From Paracoccaceae bacterium (GTDB lineage: Bacteria > Pseudomonadota > Alphaproteobacteria > Rhodobacterales > Rhodobacteraceae): a stretch of 64,000 nt of DNA. The notes below the pieces were generated by a model. It had not been told where the DNA came from. It ran no database searches and saw only the letters and a program-made list of their open reading frames with translations. This document shows positions 17,267 through 26,927 of the stretch, piece by piece (within the stretch, counting starts at the first letter, position 1; each line of letters begins with the position of its first letter). The stretch is taken from positions 39,288 to 103,287 of the forward strand of contig JAHDXW010000014.1 of assembly GCA_023383015.1 (NCBI GenBank), written 5' to 3'. The translations under genes and the position numbers were made by a program.

Positions 17267-18256
17267 ATGGCGGCCTCTTCGTCCGTCGCCCCCGAACGCG
17301 CGCTCGCGCTGTACCGCACGATGTGCGAGATCCGGGCCTTCGAGCAGGCGGCGGTCAAGGGGTACCGCGACGGCCATCTTCCCGGCTTCATCCATGTCTC
17401 GCTGGGTCAGGAGGCATGCGCGGCAGGCGCCTGCGGCGCCTTGGTCGAGGGCGACCTGATCACCTCGACCCACCGTGGCCACGGCCATTGCCTGGCCAAG
17501 GGCGCCGATCCCGGCCGGATGCTGGCCGAGCTCTACGCCCGTGCCGACGGCTATGCCAAGGGCCGTGGCGGGTCGATGCACATTGCGGACGTGGCGGCCG
17601 GCGTGCTGGGGGCGAACGGGATCGTAGGGCAGTCGATGGGCCTCGGGATCGGCGCGGCGCTGTCGCTGCAGGTGCGCGGGCAGCCGAACTGCGTCGTGGC
17701 CTTCTTCGGCGAGGGCGCCTCGGGCACCGGGATCGCCCATGAGGCGATGAACATGGCGGCGCTCTGGAACCTCGGAATCGTGTTCTTCTGCGAGAGCAAC
17801 CGCTATGCCGAACTGTCGCCCTACGACACGCATGTATCCGTGCCGGACGTGGCCGGGCGCGCGGCGGCATACGGCTTTACCGGCGTCGTGGTCGACGGCG
17901 AGGACGTGATGGCCGTCCATGCCGCGGTTGCCGAGGCGGCGGCGCGCGCCCGTGCCGGCGGTGGTCCCTCGCTGATCGAGGCCAAGACCTATCGCTGGCA
18001 CGGCCATTACGAGGGCGACCCGCAGACCTACAAGCCTGAAGCCGAACGGCGCAACGACGAGGGCCTCGACCCGATCGCCCGGTTCGCGCGCGGAGCGGCC
18101 GCACTGGGGCTCGACCCCGCCCGGCTGGAAGGCGCGCGCGAGGAGGCCGAGGCGCGCATCGCCGCGGCGCTGGCCTGGGCGGGGTCGCTGCAATCGCCAC
18201 CCGCCGCAGCGCTGACCGAGGATGTCTATGCGGGGCAGGCCCATGGCGCGGGTTAA
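17267..18256 (+). CDS. Thiamine-dependent 2-oxoacid/acetoin dehydrogenase E1 alpha
   Basis: 329 residues, matching AcoA/PdhA. The thiamine-diphosphate motif runs from GEGASGTG to the asparagine in FFCESN (about residues 148-177), with the usual ~28 spacing; N-terminal part ALYRTMCEIRAFEQAAV and HRGHGHCLAKGADP are conserved. It begins 2 bp after the dehydrogenase stop. With E1 beta it would decarboxylate a 2-oxoacid or cleave an acetoin-type hydroxyketone and reductively acylate a lipoyl group; the only lipoyl domain nearby is the 78-residue protein at 20013. Confidence 0.92.
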   Translation: MAASSSVAPERALALYRTMCEIRAFEQAAVKGYRDGHLPGFIHVSLGQEACAAGACGALVEGDLITSTHRGHGHCLAKGADPGRMLAELYARADGYAKGRGGSMHIADVAAGVLGANGIVGQSMGLGIGAALSLQVRGQPNCVVAFFGEGASGTGIAHEAMNMAALWNLGIVFFCESNRYAELSPYDTHVSVPDVAGRAAAYGFTGVVVDGEDVMAVHAAVAEAAARARAGGGPSLIEAKTYRWHGHYEGDPQTYKPEAERRNDEGLDPIARFARGAAALGLDPARLEGAREEAEARIAAALAWAGSLQSPPAAALTEDVYAGQAHGAG

Positions 18257-19223
18257 GTACTACCGGGCGCTGAACCGCGCCCTTCACGAGGAGATGGCGC
18301 GCGACGACCGCGTCATCCTGCTGGGCGAGGACGTCGGCGCCTCGGGAGGCATCTTCGCGCAGACCCGCGGGCTTTACGAGACATTCGGCCCGGCCCGCGT
18401 GCGCGACACGCCGATCGCCGAGAACGGCTTTGTCTCGGCAGCGGTGGGTGCGGCGATGACCGGGCTGCGCCCGGTTGTCGAGGTGGGGTTCGAGGATTTT
18501 CTGACCTGCTGCATGGACCCCCTGGTCAACCAGGCGGCGAAGCTGCGCTACATGCTGGGCGGACAGGTCTCGGTGCCGATGCTGCTTTACACCTTCGGTG
18601 GCGGCGGTGTGAACGCGGGTCCCCAGCACAGCCAGAGCCTCGCGGCCTGGTTTGCGCATGTGCCCGGGCTGAAGGTGGTGATGCCGGCCACCCCGCGCGA
18701 CGTTCTGGGGCTCGTGAAATCCGGCATCCGCGACGACAACCCGGTGCTGTGTCTGCTGTCAAAGAAGCTGATCGGCAGCACCGGAGAGGTCACCGGCGAG
18801 GGTGATGACACCCTTGTCCCGCTCGGCGCGGCCGACATCGCCAGGCAGGGGCGCGACGCGACGCTGGTGGCACTGGGGCAGATGCGGGCGCCGGCGCTCG
18901 CCGCCGCCGACCTGCTGGCCGCCGGCGGGATCGACGTCGAGGTGATCGACCCGCGCAGCGCCAGCCCGCTGGACATGGTCTGCATCGCCGCCTCGGTGCG
19001 GCGGACCGGGCGGCTGGCCGTGGTGCAGGAGGCGCACGCCCCTTGCAGCCTTGCCGCCGAGATCGTGGCGGCAATTGCCGAAGCCGGCATTGCGCTGCGC
19101 GCCACGCCGCGCCGGATCACGCCACCCTTCGCCCCCAGCCCGTTCGCCCCGCAGCTGGAGCGCGCCTTCCTGCCCGACGCGGAGCGGATCGCGTCCACCC
19201 TGCGCGACATGGTGGCGGCATGA
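18243..19223 (+). CDS. Thiamine-dependent 2-oxoacid/acetoin dehydrogenase E1 beta
   Basis: 326 residues from ATG 18243 (GGGGCAGG just upstream; two earlier ATGs at 18222 and 18228 are less likely), overlapping E1 alpha by 14 bp. Conserved parts: VILLGEDVGASGGIF, FGPARVRDTPIAENGFVSAAVGAAMTGLRPVVE, FGGGGVNAGPQHSQSLAAWFAHVPGLKVVMPATPRD, and a C-terminal transketolase domain with IDVEVIDPRSASPLD. It forms the alpha2beta2 E1 with the upstream product. Its stop overlaps the hydratase start (ATGA). Confidence 0.92.
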   Translation: MARVKYYRALNRALHEEMARDDRVILLGEDVGASGGIFAQTRGLYETFGPARVRDTPIAENGFVSAAVGAAMTGLRPVVEVGFEDFLTCCMDPLVNQAAKLRYMLGGQVSVPMLLYTFGGGGVNAGPQHSQSLAAWFAHVPGLKVVMPATPRDVLGLVKSGIRDDNPVLCLLSKKLIGSTGEVTGEGDDTLVPLGAADIARQGRDATLVALGQMRAPALAAADLLAAGGIDVEVIDPRSASPLDMVCIAASVRRTGRLAVVQEAHAPCSLAAEIVAAIAEAGIALRATPRRITPPFAPSPFAPQLERAFLPDAERIASTLRDMVAA

Positions 19224-20005
19224 GCGAGGGCGAGATCCTGCTGAGCGAGCGCCGCGGCGCCGTGCTGTGGCTGACGCTGAACCGCCCGAAGGTTCACAAC
19301 GCAATGAACAGTGCCCTGGTTTCGGCGACACATGCGGCGATCCGCGCGGCCTCGGACGACGAAGCGGTGCGCGTCATCGTGCTGCAGGGCGCGGGCACGC
19401 GCGCCTTCACTGCCGGCGCCGACATCGGCGAGATCGCGGCGGCCGGCCCGGCCGAGATGAGGGCCTACAATCGCCGCTGGCTGGACCTGTTCCGGGCGAT
19501 CGAACTCTGCCCGAAGCCGGTCATCGCCTCGGTGCGCGGCTGGGCCACCGGCGGCGGGACGGAAACGTCACTGGCCTGCGACTTCGTGATCTGTGCCGAG
19601 AGCGCGCGCTTCGGGCTGGCCGAGATCAACATCGGCGTGATTCCGGGCGCGGGGGCGGCAGTGCGGCTGACGCGTTGGGTCGGGCGGCTGAAGGCCAAGG
19701 AAATCCTGATGCTGGGGCGCTTCATCCCCGGCCAGGAGGCAGTCGCGCTGCATCTGGCGGGCAGTTGCGTGCCCGACGACCGGCTGGAGGCCGCGACGGC
19801 CGAACTTGCCGATGAACTCGCCGGGCGCGCGCCCCTGGCGCTTGCCGCTGCCAAGGCCTGCGTCAACTTCGGCGCCGATCCGGGTTTCGACGCAGGCCTC
19901 GAATTCGAGCTGCGCGAGTTCCTGATGCTGTTCGCGAGCGAGGACCAGAAGGAGGGCATGCGCGCCTTCCTCGAGAAGCGCAAGCCGGTCTTCCGGGGAA
20001 GGTAG
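19220..20005 (+). CDS. Enoyl-CoA hydratase/isomerase
   Basis: 261 residues; ATG 19220 overlaps the E1 beta stop by 4 bp. Crotonase motifs are complete: TAGADIGEI (oxyanion hole), GWATGGGTETSLACD with the first catalytic Glu and FGLAEINIGVIPGAGA with the second. Unlike the crotonase at 9948, both acid residues are retained, so hydration of an enoyl-CoA is likely. It sits between E1 beta and the lipoyl protein, an unusual place for a beta-oxidation enzyme, which suggests the E1 reaction belongs to the same pathway. Confidence 0.9.
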   Translation: MSEGEILLSERRGAVLWLTLNRPKVHNAMNSALVSATHAAIRAASDDEAVRVIVLQGAGTRAFTAGADIGEIAAAGPAEMRAYNRRWLDLFRAIELCPKPVIASVRGWATGGGTETSLACDFVICAESARFGLAEINIGVIPGAGAAVRLTRWVGRLKAKEILMLGRFIPGQEAVALHLAGSCVPDDRLEAATAELADELAGRAPLALAAAKACVNFGADPGFDAGLEFELREFLMLFASEDQKEGMRAFLEKRKPVFRGR

Positions 20006-20012
20006 GCGGACC

Positions 20013-20249
20013 ATGCGGATCAGGGTGAAGGTGCCGAGGCTGGGCCTGACCATCGAGGAGGTAACGCTGGCCTCCTGGGAACGGCGCGCCGGCGCGACGG
20101 TGGCCGAGGGCGAGACGATTGCCGTCATCGAGGCCGACAAGGCCAGCTACGACCTGGTCGCTCCGGCGGCGGGCACGCTGGTCGAGACGACCTGCGCGCA
20201 GGGTGATGTCGTCCCGGTCGGCGAGACGGTGGCGATCATAGCCACATGA
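20013..20249 (+). CDS. Free-standing lipoyl-domain carrier protein
   Basis: 78 residues that comprise a single lipoyl/biotinyl domain and nothing else. The modification site reads IEADKASYDL with Lys43; DKA after an acid is the lipoyl form (biotin carriers have AMKM). There is no peripheral subunit-binding domain and no E2 acyltransferase domain, and no E2 or E3 gene occurs elsewhere in the window. It likely carries the acyl or aldehyde-level group formed by the E1 pair, handing it to an acyltransferase encoded elsewhere, or working in a reaction that needs no E2. Good ribosome site GGAAGGTAGGCGG. Confidence 0.85.
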   Translation: MRIRVKVPRLGLTIEEVTLASWERRAGATVAEGETIAVIEADKASYDLVAPAAGTLVETTCAQGDVVPVGETVAIIAT

Positions 20250-20340
20250 CAGGCGCGGCGACCGCAGGGGAGGCGGTGCCGGGCTGACGGTGAAGGGAAG
20301 GCGGGCAGATCACGCCCGCGCAACCAAGGGAGGAGACGGA

Positions 20341-21624
20341 ATGGACAAGATCTCGATGCCGGCAGCGCCCGGGGCCGTGAACCGGCGCTCGGTACTGAAG
20401 GGGGGCGCTGCGCTGTCGCTTGGCGCGATGATGGCACCGGGGCTGGCGGCACCGGCGCTGGCGCAGTCGCGCACGGTGCACCTGGGCTGCTCGCTGCCGC
20501 TGACCGGCCCGTACGAGAAGGTGTCGCGGATATACAAGGACGCGTACGAGTTCTGGAGCGAGACGGTCGGCCACAAGATGTCGATCGGCGGCCAGGACTA
20601 CGACGTCCGGTGGACGATTTATGACGACGAGAACAGTGCGGCCCGCACCGCGCAGTTGACCGAGCGGCTGATCACCACCGACAACGTGGACCTGATCGTT
20701 GGCGCCTACGGCACCGACACGGTGCTGGCGCAGGGCGCCATCGCCCGCAAGCACGGGCGAATCACGATCCAGGCAGGCGCCGCCTCGCAGCGGGTCGACG
20801 AGGAGATCGGCGGGCATACCACCTTCACCCTCGTCGGCCTGGCGCGCAACTACGGGCGCTTGGCCATCGAGAAGCTCGGCACGCAGGAGCCCAAGCCGCG
20901 CAACATCGCCATCGTCACATTCGACGACCCCGTGTATCTGGAGATGGCCGCCGGCATCGAGGACATGGCGCAGTCGCTGGGCATCGAGGTGGCGCTGAAG
21001 GAAGTGCTGCCGATGCAGACGCAGGATCTGCGGCCGACGGTGCTCAAGCTGAAGCGGCTGGGCGAGGTCGACATCGTCTACAACTGTGGCTGGGACATCA
21101 TCTGCATCAAGCTCGTGCAGGAATTTGCGGCGCTGGACTTCACGCCCAAGGCCTTCGTCGGCGGGCACCTGACCACGAACCCCGTGGTGAAGGAGACGCT
21201 GGGGCGCAACCTCGACTACGTCATGGGCGTCACCTTCTGGCTGCCGCAGATGGCGCACAGCGACGACCATTTCGCCTCGGCGCAGGAGTTCGCGGACGCC
21301 TTCAAGGCGGCCAAGGGTTATGCGCCGACCTATCACGCTGCCATGGCCTACACCGTGCCCTACATCTATGCGCATGTGCTGCGCGACGCGACGGGCGATA
21401 CCCCCTTCGACCCGGCGGCACTGCGCGCGAAGATCGCGGCACTCGATGGGCTGCCGACGATGTGGGGACCCATCAGCTTCAATGAAAAGGGGCGGATCGA
21501 CTTCCCGGGTCTCCCGGTGCTGCAGTGGCAGGGCAATGATCCGCAACTGACGGTGATTCACCCCGACGCGCTGGCCACGGGCACGCTGCAGTACCCGATG
21601 GCGGAGTTCCGCAGCCGCGGCTGA
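20341..21624 (+). CDS. Liv-type ABC transporter substrate-binding protein with Tat signal
   Basis: 427 residues from ATG 20341 after GGGAGGAGACGG. The N-terminus has a twin-arginine motif (NRRSVLKGG) followed by a hydrophobic stretch and APALAQS, so Tat export is likely. The mature part is the type I periplasmic fold of the amino-acid/amide (HAAT) class: VHLGCSLPLTGPYEKVSRIYKDAYEFW at the start and the usual lobes. The partner genes encode two permeases and two ATPases. In an acyl-CoA catabolic operon such systems often import aromatic, branched or terpenoid acids; the ligand here is not known. Confidence 0.9.
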   Translation: MDKISMPAAPGAVNRRSVLKGGAALSLGAMMAPGLAAPALAQSRTVHLGCSLPLTGPYEKVSRIYKDAYEFWSETVGHKMSIGGQDYDVRWTIYDDENSAARTAQLTERLITTDNVDLIVGAYGTDTVLAQGAIARKHGRITIQAGAASQRVDEEIGGHTTFTLVGLARNYGRLAIEKLGTQEPKPRNIAIVTFDDPVYLEMAAGIEDMAQSLGIEVALKEVLPMQTQDLRPTVLKLKRLGEVDIVYNCGWDIICIKLVQEFAALDFTPKAFVGGHLTTNPVVKETLGRNLDYVMGVTFWLPQMAHSDDHFASAQEFADAFKAAKGYAPTYHAAMAYTVPYIYAHVLRDATGDTPFDPAALRAKIAALDGLPTMWGPISFNEKGRIDFPGLPVLQWQGNDPQLTVIHPDALATGTLQYPMAEFRSRG

Positions 21625-21630
21625 CACGTC

Positions 21631-21659
21631 CGGGGCCGTCGCCTGCGGCGGCGGCCCCG
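21631..21659 (+). promoter_or_regulatory. Intercistronic hairpin after the Liv-type binding-protein gene
   Basis: 12-bp stem (one G-U pair) CGGGGCCGTCGC / GCGGCGGCCCCG with a 5-nt loop, without a T-run, between the binding-protein stop (21624) and the first permease (21683). Same position in the operon as the hairpins at 3004 and 51867. Confidence 0.7.
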
Positions 21660-21682
21660 CCCAGTCTGCGGAAGGGTGCCGG

Positions 21683-22546
21683 ATGCTCGACATTTTCTTC
21701 TTTGGATTTCTCCGCGGCGCGGTCTTCGCGCTGGCCGCCTTCGGCTTCTCGCTCGTGCTTGGCGTACTCGGCATCGTGAACCTCGCCCATGGCGTCTTCA
21801 TCGTCCTCGGCGCCTCGGTGACCTACGCGCTTTACTCGGCCGGAACGCCGATCGTGCTGGCGGCGCTGGCCGCGGCGGCGACGACGGGATTGCTCGGCAT
21901 GCTGATCCAGCGGCTCTTCATCGACCGGGTGTTCAACATGCACCCGCTGATGGTGCTGGTGCAGACCTTCGGCGTGGCGATCATCGTCAGCGAACTGGCC
22001 AACAAGGCCTTCGGCACGAGCGAGCGGCTCCTGCGGCTTGACGTCCCCGGCCTGCCCTATGTCGAAATCGGAAGCGTCTTCGTGCCGACCTACGAAATCG
22101 TCGTGTTCGTTGTCAGCCTGGTATCGGCGGGTCTGCTGGTGGCGGTGCTCAACTACACGTCGTTCGGCCGCGCGGTGCGCGCCTGCCGTGACAGCCGCCA
22201 GTCGGCCGAGCTTGTGGGCATCAACGTGCCACGGGTGTTCCTGCTGACCATGGGCATCTGCGGCGCCTGGGCGGGGCTGGCCGGGGCGCTCATCCTCGGC
22301 CTGCGACCGACGGCACCGCACATGCATTTCATGTGGACGATCGAGGCCTTCCTCGTCGTCATCATCGGCGGCCTCGGTTCGATGGGCGGGGCGCTGGTCG
22401 GCGGGTTCCTGTACGGCGTGCTCAACTTCGCGGCCTACTACTACTGGCCCAGCACTGCACCTGCGGTCATCTTCGGGGCGCTGATCGTGATGCTGATGCT
22501 GCGGCCCGCGGGGCTGTTCGGGCTCGGAACCGTGGTGCGGAAATGA
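21683..22546 (+). CDS. Liv-type ABC permease (LivH family)
   Basis: 287 residues, about eight hydrophobic segments. Family features: FSLVLGVLGIVNLAHGVFIVLGA near residue 22-45 and VVIIGGLGSMGGALVGGFLYG near residue 228-250. It forms one half of the inner-membrane channel with the LivM-like product encoded by the next gene, which it overlaps by 4 bp (ATGA at 22543). Confidence 0.93.
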   Translation: MLDIFFFGFLRGAVFALAAFGFSLVLGVLGIVNLAHGVFIVLGASVTYALYSAGTPIVLAALAAAATTGLLGMLIQRLFIDRVFNMHPLMVLVQTFGVAIIVSELANKAFGTSERLLRLDVPGLPYVEIGSVFVPTYEIVVFVVSLVSAGLLVAVLNYTSFGRAVRACRDSRQSAELVGINVPRVFLLTMGICGAWAGLAGALILGLRPTAPHMHFMWTIEAFLVVIIGGLGSMGGALVGGFLYGVLNFAAYYYWPSTAPAVIFGALIVMLMLRPAGLFGLGTVVRK

Positions 22547-23526
22547 CGGTCCAACCCGCCCGGTCCGCAGCAATGGTGCCCGCCCTGCACGGTGCGGCCG
22601 GGCACGAGACGGGGCGTCGGATCGTCGTGATCCTCGCCTTCCTCGCCATCGCCGCCGTCATGCCTTTCATGGTCGACGCCTACTGGCAGCGCGTGCTGAT
22701 CTTCACCTTCGTCAATATCGCGCTCGCCAGTTCCTGGAACATCATCGGCGGGGTGGCCGGCTACCCCTCGTTCGGGCACGGAGCCTTCTTCGGCATCGGC
22801 GCCTACACCTCGGCCATGCTGATCATCCGCGCCGACCTGCCCTTTGTCGTGGCGATCGTCGGGGGCGGGGTGGTGGCGGGGCTGTTCTCGCTCCTGTTCA
22901 TTCCGCTGTTCCGCCAGCGCGGCTTCTACTTCGCGCTGTCGACGCTGGCGGCGCAGATGGCGGTCGAGACGATCGTGCGAACCTGGTCGTTCACCCGCGG
23001 CATCGAGCAGTGGGACATGGGCTGGAACTTCCCCGACCTCGGGTCTCTGACGTTCTTCTACTACCTGATGCTGGGGCTCCTGGGCCTGTGCCTGCTGTCG
23101 GTCGTGGCGCTGATGGCCTCTCGCGTTGGCTATGCGCTGAAGGCCCTCCACAAGGACGAGATCGTGGCGGCCTCGGTCGGGGTGCCGGCCACGCACTACA
23201 AGTCCGTCGCCTTCGTGTTTAGCGCGATCTGGCCGGGCGTGATGGGTGCGGCCTATGGCCCGTTCCTCGTCTACATCTCGCCCGACAACGTCTTCAGCAT
23301 GTCGATGACGCTGAACATGATCCTGATCAGCATCTTCGGTGGCATCGGCACGGTGACCGGCCCGATCCTCGGCGGCCTGGTGCTCAGCGCGATCGACCAG
23401 ATCGCATGGTCGAACTTCCTCGAGTACCACCACCTGATCTACGGCATCATGATCGTCACCATCATCAGCTTCTGGCCCGGTGGACTGGTCAGCCTGATCG
23501 AGAAGGCATGGAGCAAGCGCAAGTGA
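22543..23526 (+). CDS. Liv-type ABC permease (LivM family)
   Basis: 327 residues with ~9 membrane segments after a 28-residue cytoplasmic N-terminus. LivM features: ALASSWNIIGGVAGYPSFGHGAFFGIGAY and the C-terminal ISIFGGIGTVTGPILGG. Starts at ATG 22543 overlapping the LivH stop. Second half of the channel for the Tat-exported binding protein. Confidence 0.93.
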   Translation: MTVQPARSAAMVPALHGAAGHETGRRIVVILAFLAIAAVMPFMVDAYWQRVLIFTFVNIALASSWNIIGGVAGYPSFGHGAFFGIGAYTSAMLIIRADLPFVVAIVGGGVVAGLFSLLFIPLFRQRGFYFALSTLAAQMAVETIVRTWSFTRGIEQWDMGWNFPDLGSLTFFYYLMLGLLGLCLLSVVALMASRVGYALKALHKDEIVAASVGVPATHYKSVAFVFSAIWPGVMGAAYGPFLVYISPDNVFSMSMTLNMILISIFGGIGTVTGPILGGLVLSAIDQIAWSNFLEYHHLIYGIMIVTIISFWPGGLVSLIEKAWSKRK

Positions 23527-24252
23527 CCGCCCCGCCGCTTCTGGACGTCGTGTCGGTGACCAAGCGCTTCGGCGGCGTCACCGCGATCAGCGACGTCAGC
23601 CTCACCCTGTCCGAGGGCGAAGTGCTGGGCCTGATCGGTCCGAACGGTGCCGGCAAGTCGACCCTGTTCAACCTCATCTCCGGCGTGCAGGAGCCGACTT
23701 CGGGAGCGATCCGGCTGGCGGGGCAGTCGATCGGCGGGCGCCGCCCCGACCTGATCTGCCGCGCCGGCATCGCCCGGACCTTCCAGTCTGCCTCGCTCCT
23801 GCCCGGCATGACCTGCTGGGAGAACGTGCATGTCGCCTCGCTGTTCTGCCCGGTCGGGAAGACCGGGGGGATCGCCGCGGCGGAGCGCACCGCGCAGGCG
23901 CTGGCCATCTGTGGCCTGGCCGCGGTAGCCCACCGCGATGTCGCCGAGATCACCACGGGCGAGGCCAAGCGGCTCGAGATCGCCCGTGCGCTGGCGACCC
24001 GGCCGCGCATCCTGATGACCGACGAGGCGGTGGCGGGCCTGAACCCCGCCGAGACCGATCAGGTGCTTGATATCCTTCGCGCAGTTAACGCCACCGGCGT
24101 GGCGATCATCTTCGTCGAGCATGATGTGCGAGCGGTGCTGGCGCTTGTGCAGCGCCTCGTGGTGATCGCGCGCGGCAGCGTGCTGGCCGAGGGCAGTCCG
24201 CGGGACGTGGCGCGCTCGCCCGCCGTGATCGAGGCCTACCTGGGAAGCCGCT

Positions 24253-24269
<17 letters not shown>
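23508..24269 (+). CDS. Liv-type ABC ATPase (LivG family)
   Basis: 253 residues. Walker A GPNGAGKST, Q-loop region CRAGIARTFQSA, signature ITTGEAKRLEIARAL (unusual: TTGEAK in place of LSGGQ/LSYGEQ) and Walker B-like ILMTDEAVAGLNPAE, where the glutamate is followed by AVAGL as is common in LivG. ATG 23508 overlaps the permease gene by 19 bp; GTG 23523 (GTGA overlap) is an alternative. The degenerate signature may mean lower intrinsic ATPase activity in this subunit, compensated by the LivF partner. Confidence 0.9.
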
Positions 24270-24956
<687 letters not shown>

Positions 24957-24960
<4 letters not shown>

Positions 24961-25445
24961 CACCGCCGCTGTGGTTCGACGACCTGCAGGTGGGCATGGC
25001 GTTCCGCACGCCCGGCGCCACGCTGACCGATGACGCGATCATCCGTTTCGCGATGGAGTGGGATTACCAGACCTTTCACGCCGATGCGCATGCCGCGAGG
25101 CAAAGCCTGTTCGGTGGCCTTGTGGCCAGCGGTCTGCACACCCTGGTGATGAGCTTCCGGCTGTACAACGAGGCGTCGATCGTCCGGGGCACGGCACTGG
25201 CCGGCACCGGGATCGAGAACCTGCGCTGGCTGCGCCCCGCCCGGCCGGGCGACACACTGTCGGTGGAGGTTACGATCACCGGCCTGCGCCCTTCGTCGCG
25301 TCCCGACCGAGGCCATGTCCGCCAGCGGTTCGAGACACGCGACCAGAACGGCGAACTGCTTCTGCGCTTCGAGGTGACCTCGATCGTCGCCCGTGATCCT
25401 TGCGGTTCGCCGGTGGTGGGGAGCGCGGATCAAGCGCCTTCCTGA
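24957..25445 (+). CDS. MaoC-like (hot-dog) enoyl-CoA hydratase
   Basis: 162 residues; ATGA overlap with LivF. The hydratase-2 motif is seen as DYQTFHADAHAARQSLFGG, with Asp36 and His41 as the likely catalytic pair and GLVASG following. MaoC proteins hydrate 2-enoyl-CoAs with (R) stereochemistry. It is the last gene of the acyl-CoA cluster and is translationally coupled to the transporter, supporting a link between uptake and degradation. Confidence 0.88.
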
Positions 25446-26171
25446 CCACGTGCCGCACGGGGCGATGCCAGGCCACGGCCTCTGCAGGAAGGCGCGATCG
25501 TGCCGCCATCTGGTGAGGCCGGCCTGCACCTGTCGCCGTGGCTCGCTCCCCGGTGCGCCGCGTCAGACATCCGCCGCGGCCCGCCGCTGCGGTCGGGCGA
25601 TATCCGATCAGCGGTGGGTCCTGCAGTCCAGACCTGGCATTCGGCCCAGGGAGGGCATCCCGCCTGGCTGCATGTCCGCTTCACCGGTGCGGCCGCATGC
25701 TTGCTCACGTCGCAGACAGCCCGGCATCCGTGGCTGTCCCCACCGGATCGCGCGGATCCCTGACGCCAGCGGGAGTCGGTACCCCCTGCGGACCCGGTTT
25801 GGTCCGGTCTGGCAGACTCCAAACGTATGCCCCTTGGGAGTGGCGCGGACGGAACCTGAGCCAATCTTGTGGGCAGGACCGCGCTCCGCCGGTGTTCTGC
25901 CGCCGGGTTTCCTGCCGAGGGAACGCTGCCGGTGCACCCATGTGCCTTGATGACGGGGTTGCCGCATGGCGAAATTGCGCGCCCGTGCACAGCACCGCGG
26001 TGCGATGCGATTGACAAGACAGGCAGTCCTGAGGTCATTGCGGGACTGCACTGGCTGCCGCTCCTTGCCCGGGCGCAGGAATGCCCCGGCGACCCCGGGG
26101 TCGACCAGCCGACGCAAAGCGAGCGACGGACCGGGTAGTCGTGTGAGGGACGCAGGAAGGAGCATCCGGCA
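25446..26171. other. Gene-free stretch between the acyl-CoA cluster and the GntR gene
   Basis: About 726 bp. Several long open frames cross it on both strands, but none has recognisable motifs, a convincing ribosome site, or agreement with a known family; base composition is slightly less extreme than the genes. No tRNA, repeat array or mobile-element remnant was recognised. The last ~30 bp carry the ribosome site GGAAGGAG of the GntR gene. Confidence 0.5.
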
Positions 26172-26897
26172 TTGACCCGAAACCGGGCCGTCGGCCGCCC
26201 CAAGGGCAGCGGAAGCAGGATCGTGTACGACGCGCTGAGGGCGAGGATCCTCGCGATGGAGATGCTGCCCGGTGCCATCATCGACGAAAACGCGCTGGCC
26301 GCGGAGTTCGGCCTTTCCCGGACGCCGGTTCGCGAGGCCCTTCTGAGGCTCGCCTCCGACGGGCTCGTGGCGCTTGAGCCGAACCGCGGGGCCAGCGTCC
26401 GTGCGCTCGACCTGCAGGAGGTTCCCGAACTGGTCGCTGCGATGGAGGTGTGCATGCGGGTCACCTCGCGGTGGGCGGCGTCCTCGCGGCGGCAGGCCGA
26501 TCTGGACGCGATGGCCCGCGAACAGGACCGGCTGCGCAAGGCGATCGAGGAGGACGACATCGTCGCCATCAGCGAGGCAAACAGCCGCTTTCACGGTGCC
26601 GTCGCCGAGGCCTCCCGCAACCGTCACATGGCGAAGCTCTACGACAGCCTTCTGCCGCAATACCACCGGCTGACCCTGACCCTGCTGTCGACGGCGCGAT
26701 CCTGGGCCCCGAGCTATCCCGGTTACCTCGAGACCCTCCACGCCGACCACGCCAAGCTGCTCGATGCCATTGCCCGCGGCGACCGGGAGGAGGCCGACAG
26801 GCTTGCGCGCCTGCACGTCGGTGCGATCGGTGACCGCCTCCAGTCGTTCATACGCACGTCACTCGTCGACTCCTTCCCGAGGATCGAGGTGCCGTAG
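26172..26897 (+). CDS. GntR-family regulator (FCD subfamily)
   Basis: 241 residues. TTG 26172 is taken as the start because the next in-frame ATG is inside the DNA-binding domain and AGGAAGGAG lies 9 nt upstream. The winged helix spans about residues 15-80 (IVYDALRARILAMEMLPG, LAAEFGLSRTPVREALLRLASDGLV) and is followed by the all-helical FCD effector domain (ISEANSRFHGAVAEASRN contains the metal-ligand His). FadR-type regulators of this sort usually sense an organic-acid or amino-acid product of the neighbouring pathway. It is convergent with the oxidoreductase gene and probably controls the divergent promoters near 29190-29288. Confidence 0.9.
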   Translation: MTRNRAVGRPKGSGSRIVYDALRARILAMEMLPGAIIDENALAAEFGLSRTPVREALLRLASDGLVALEPNRGASVRALDLQEVPELVAAMEVCMRVTSRWAASSRRQADLDAMAREQDRLRKAIEEDDIVAISEANSRFHGAVAEASRNRHMAKLYDSLLPQYHRLTLTLLSTARSWAPSYPGYLETLHADHAKLLDAIARGDREEADRLARLHVGAIGDRLQSFIRTSLVDSFPRIEVP

Positions 26898-26927
26898 GCC
26901 CGGCGGCGCCGGTCGCCGGCGCGAGGT

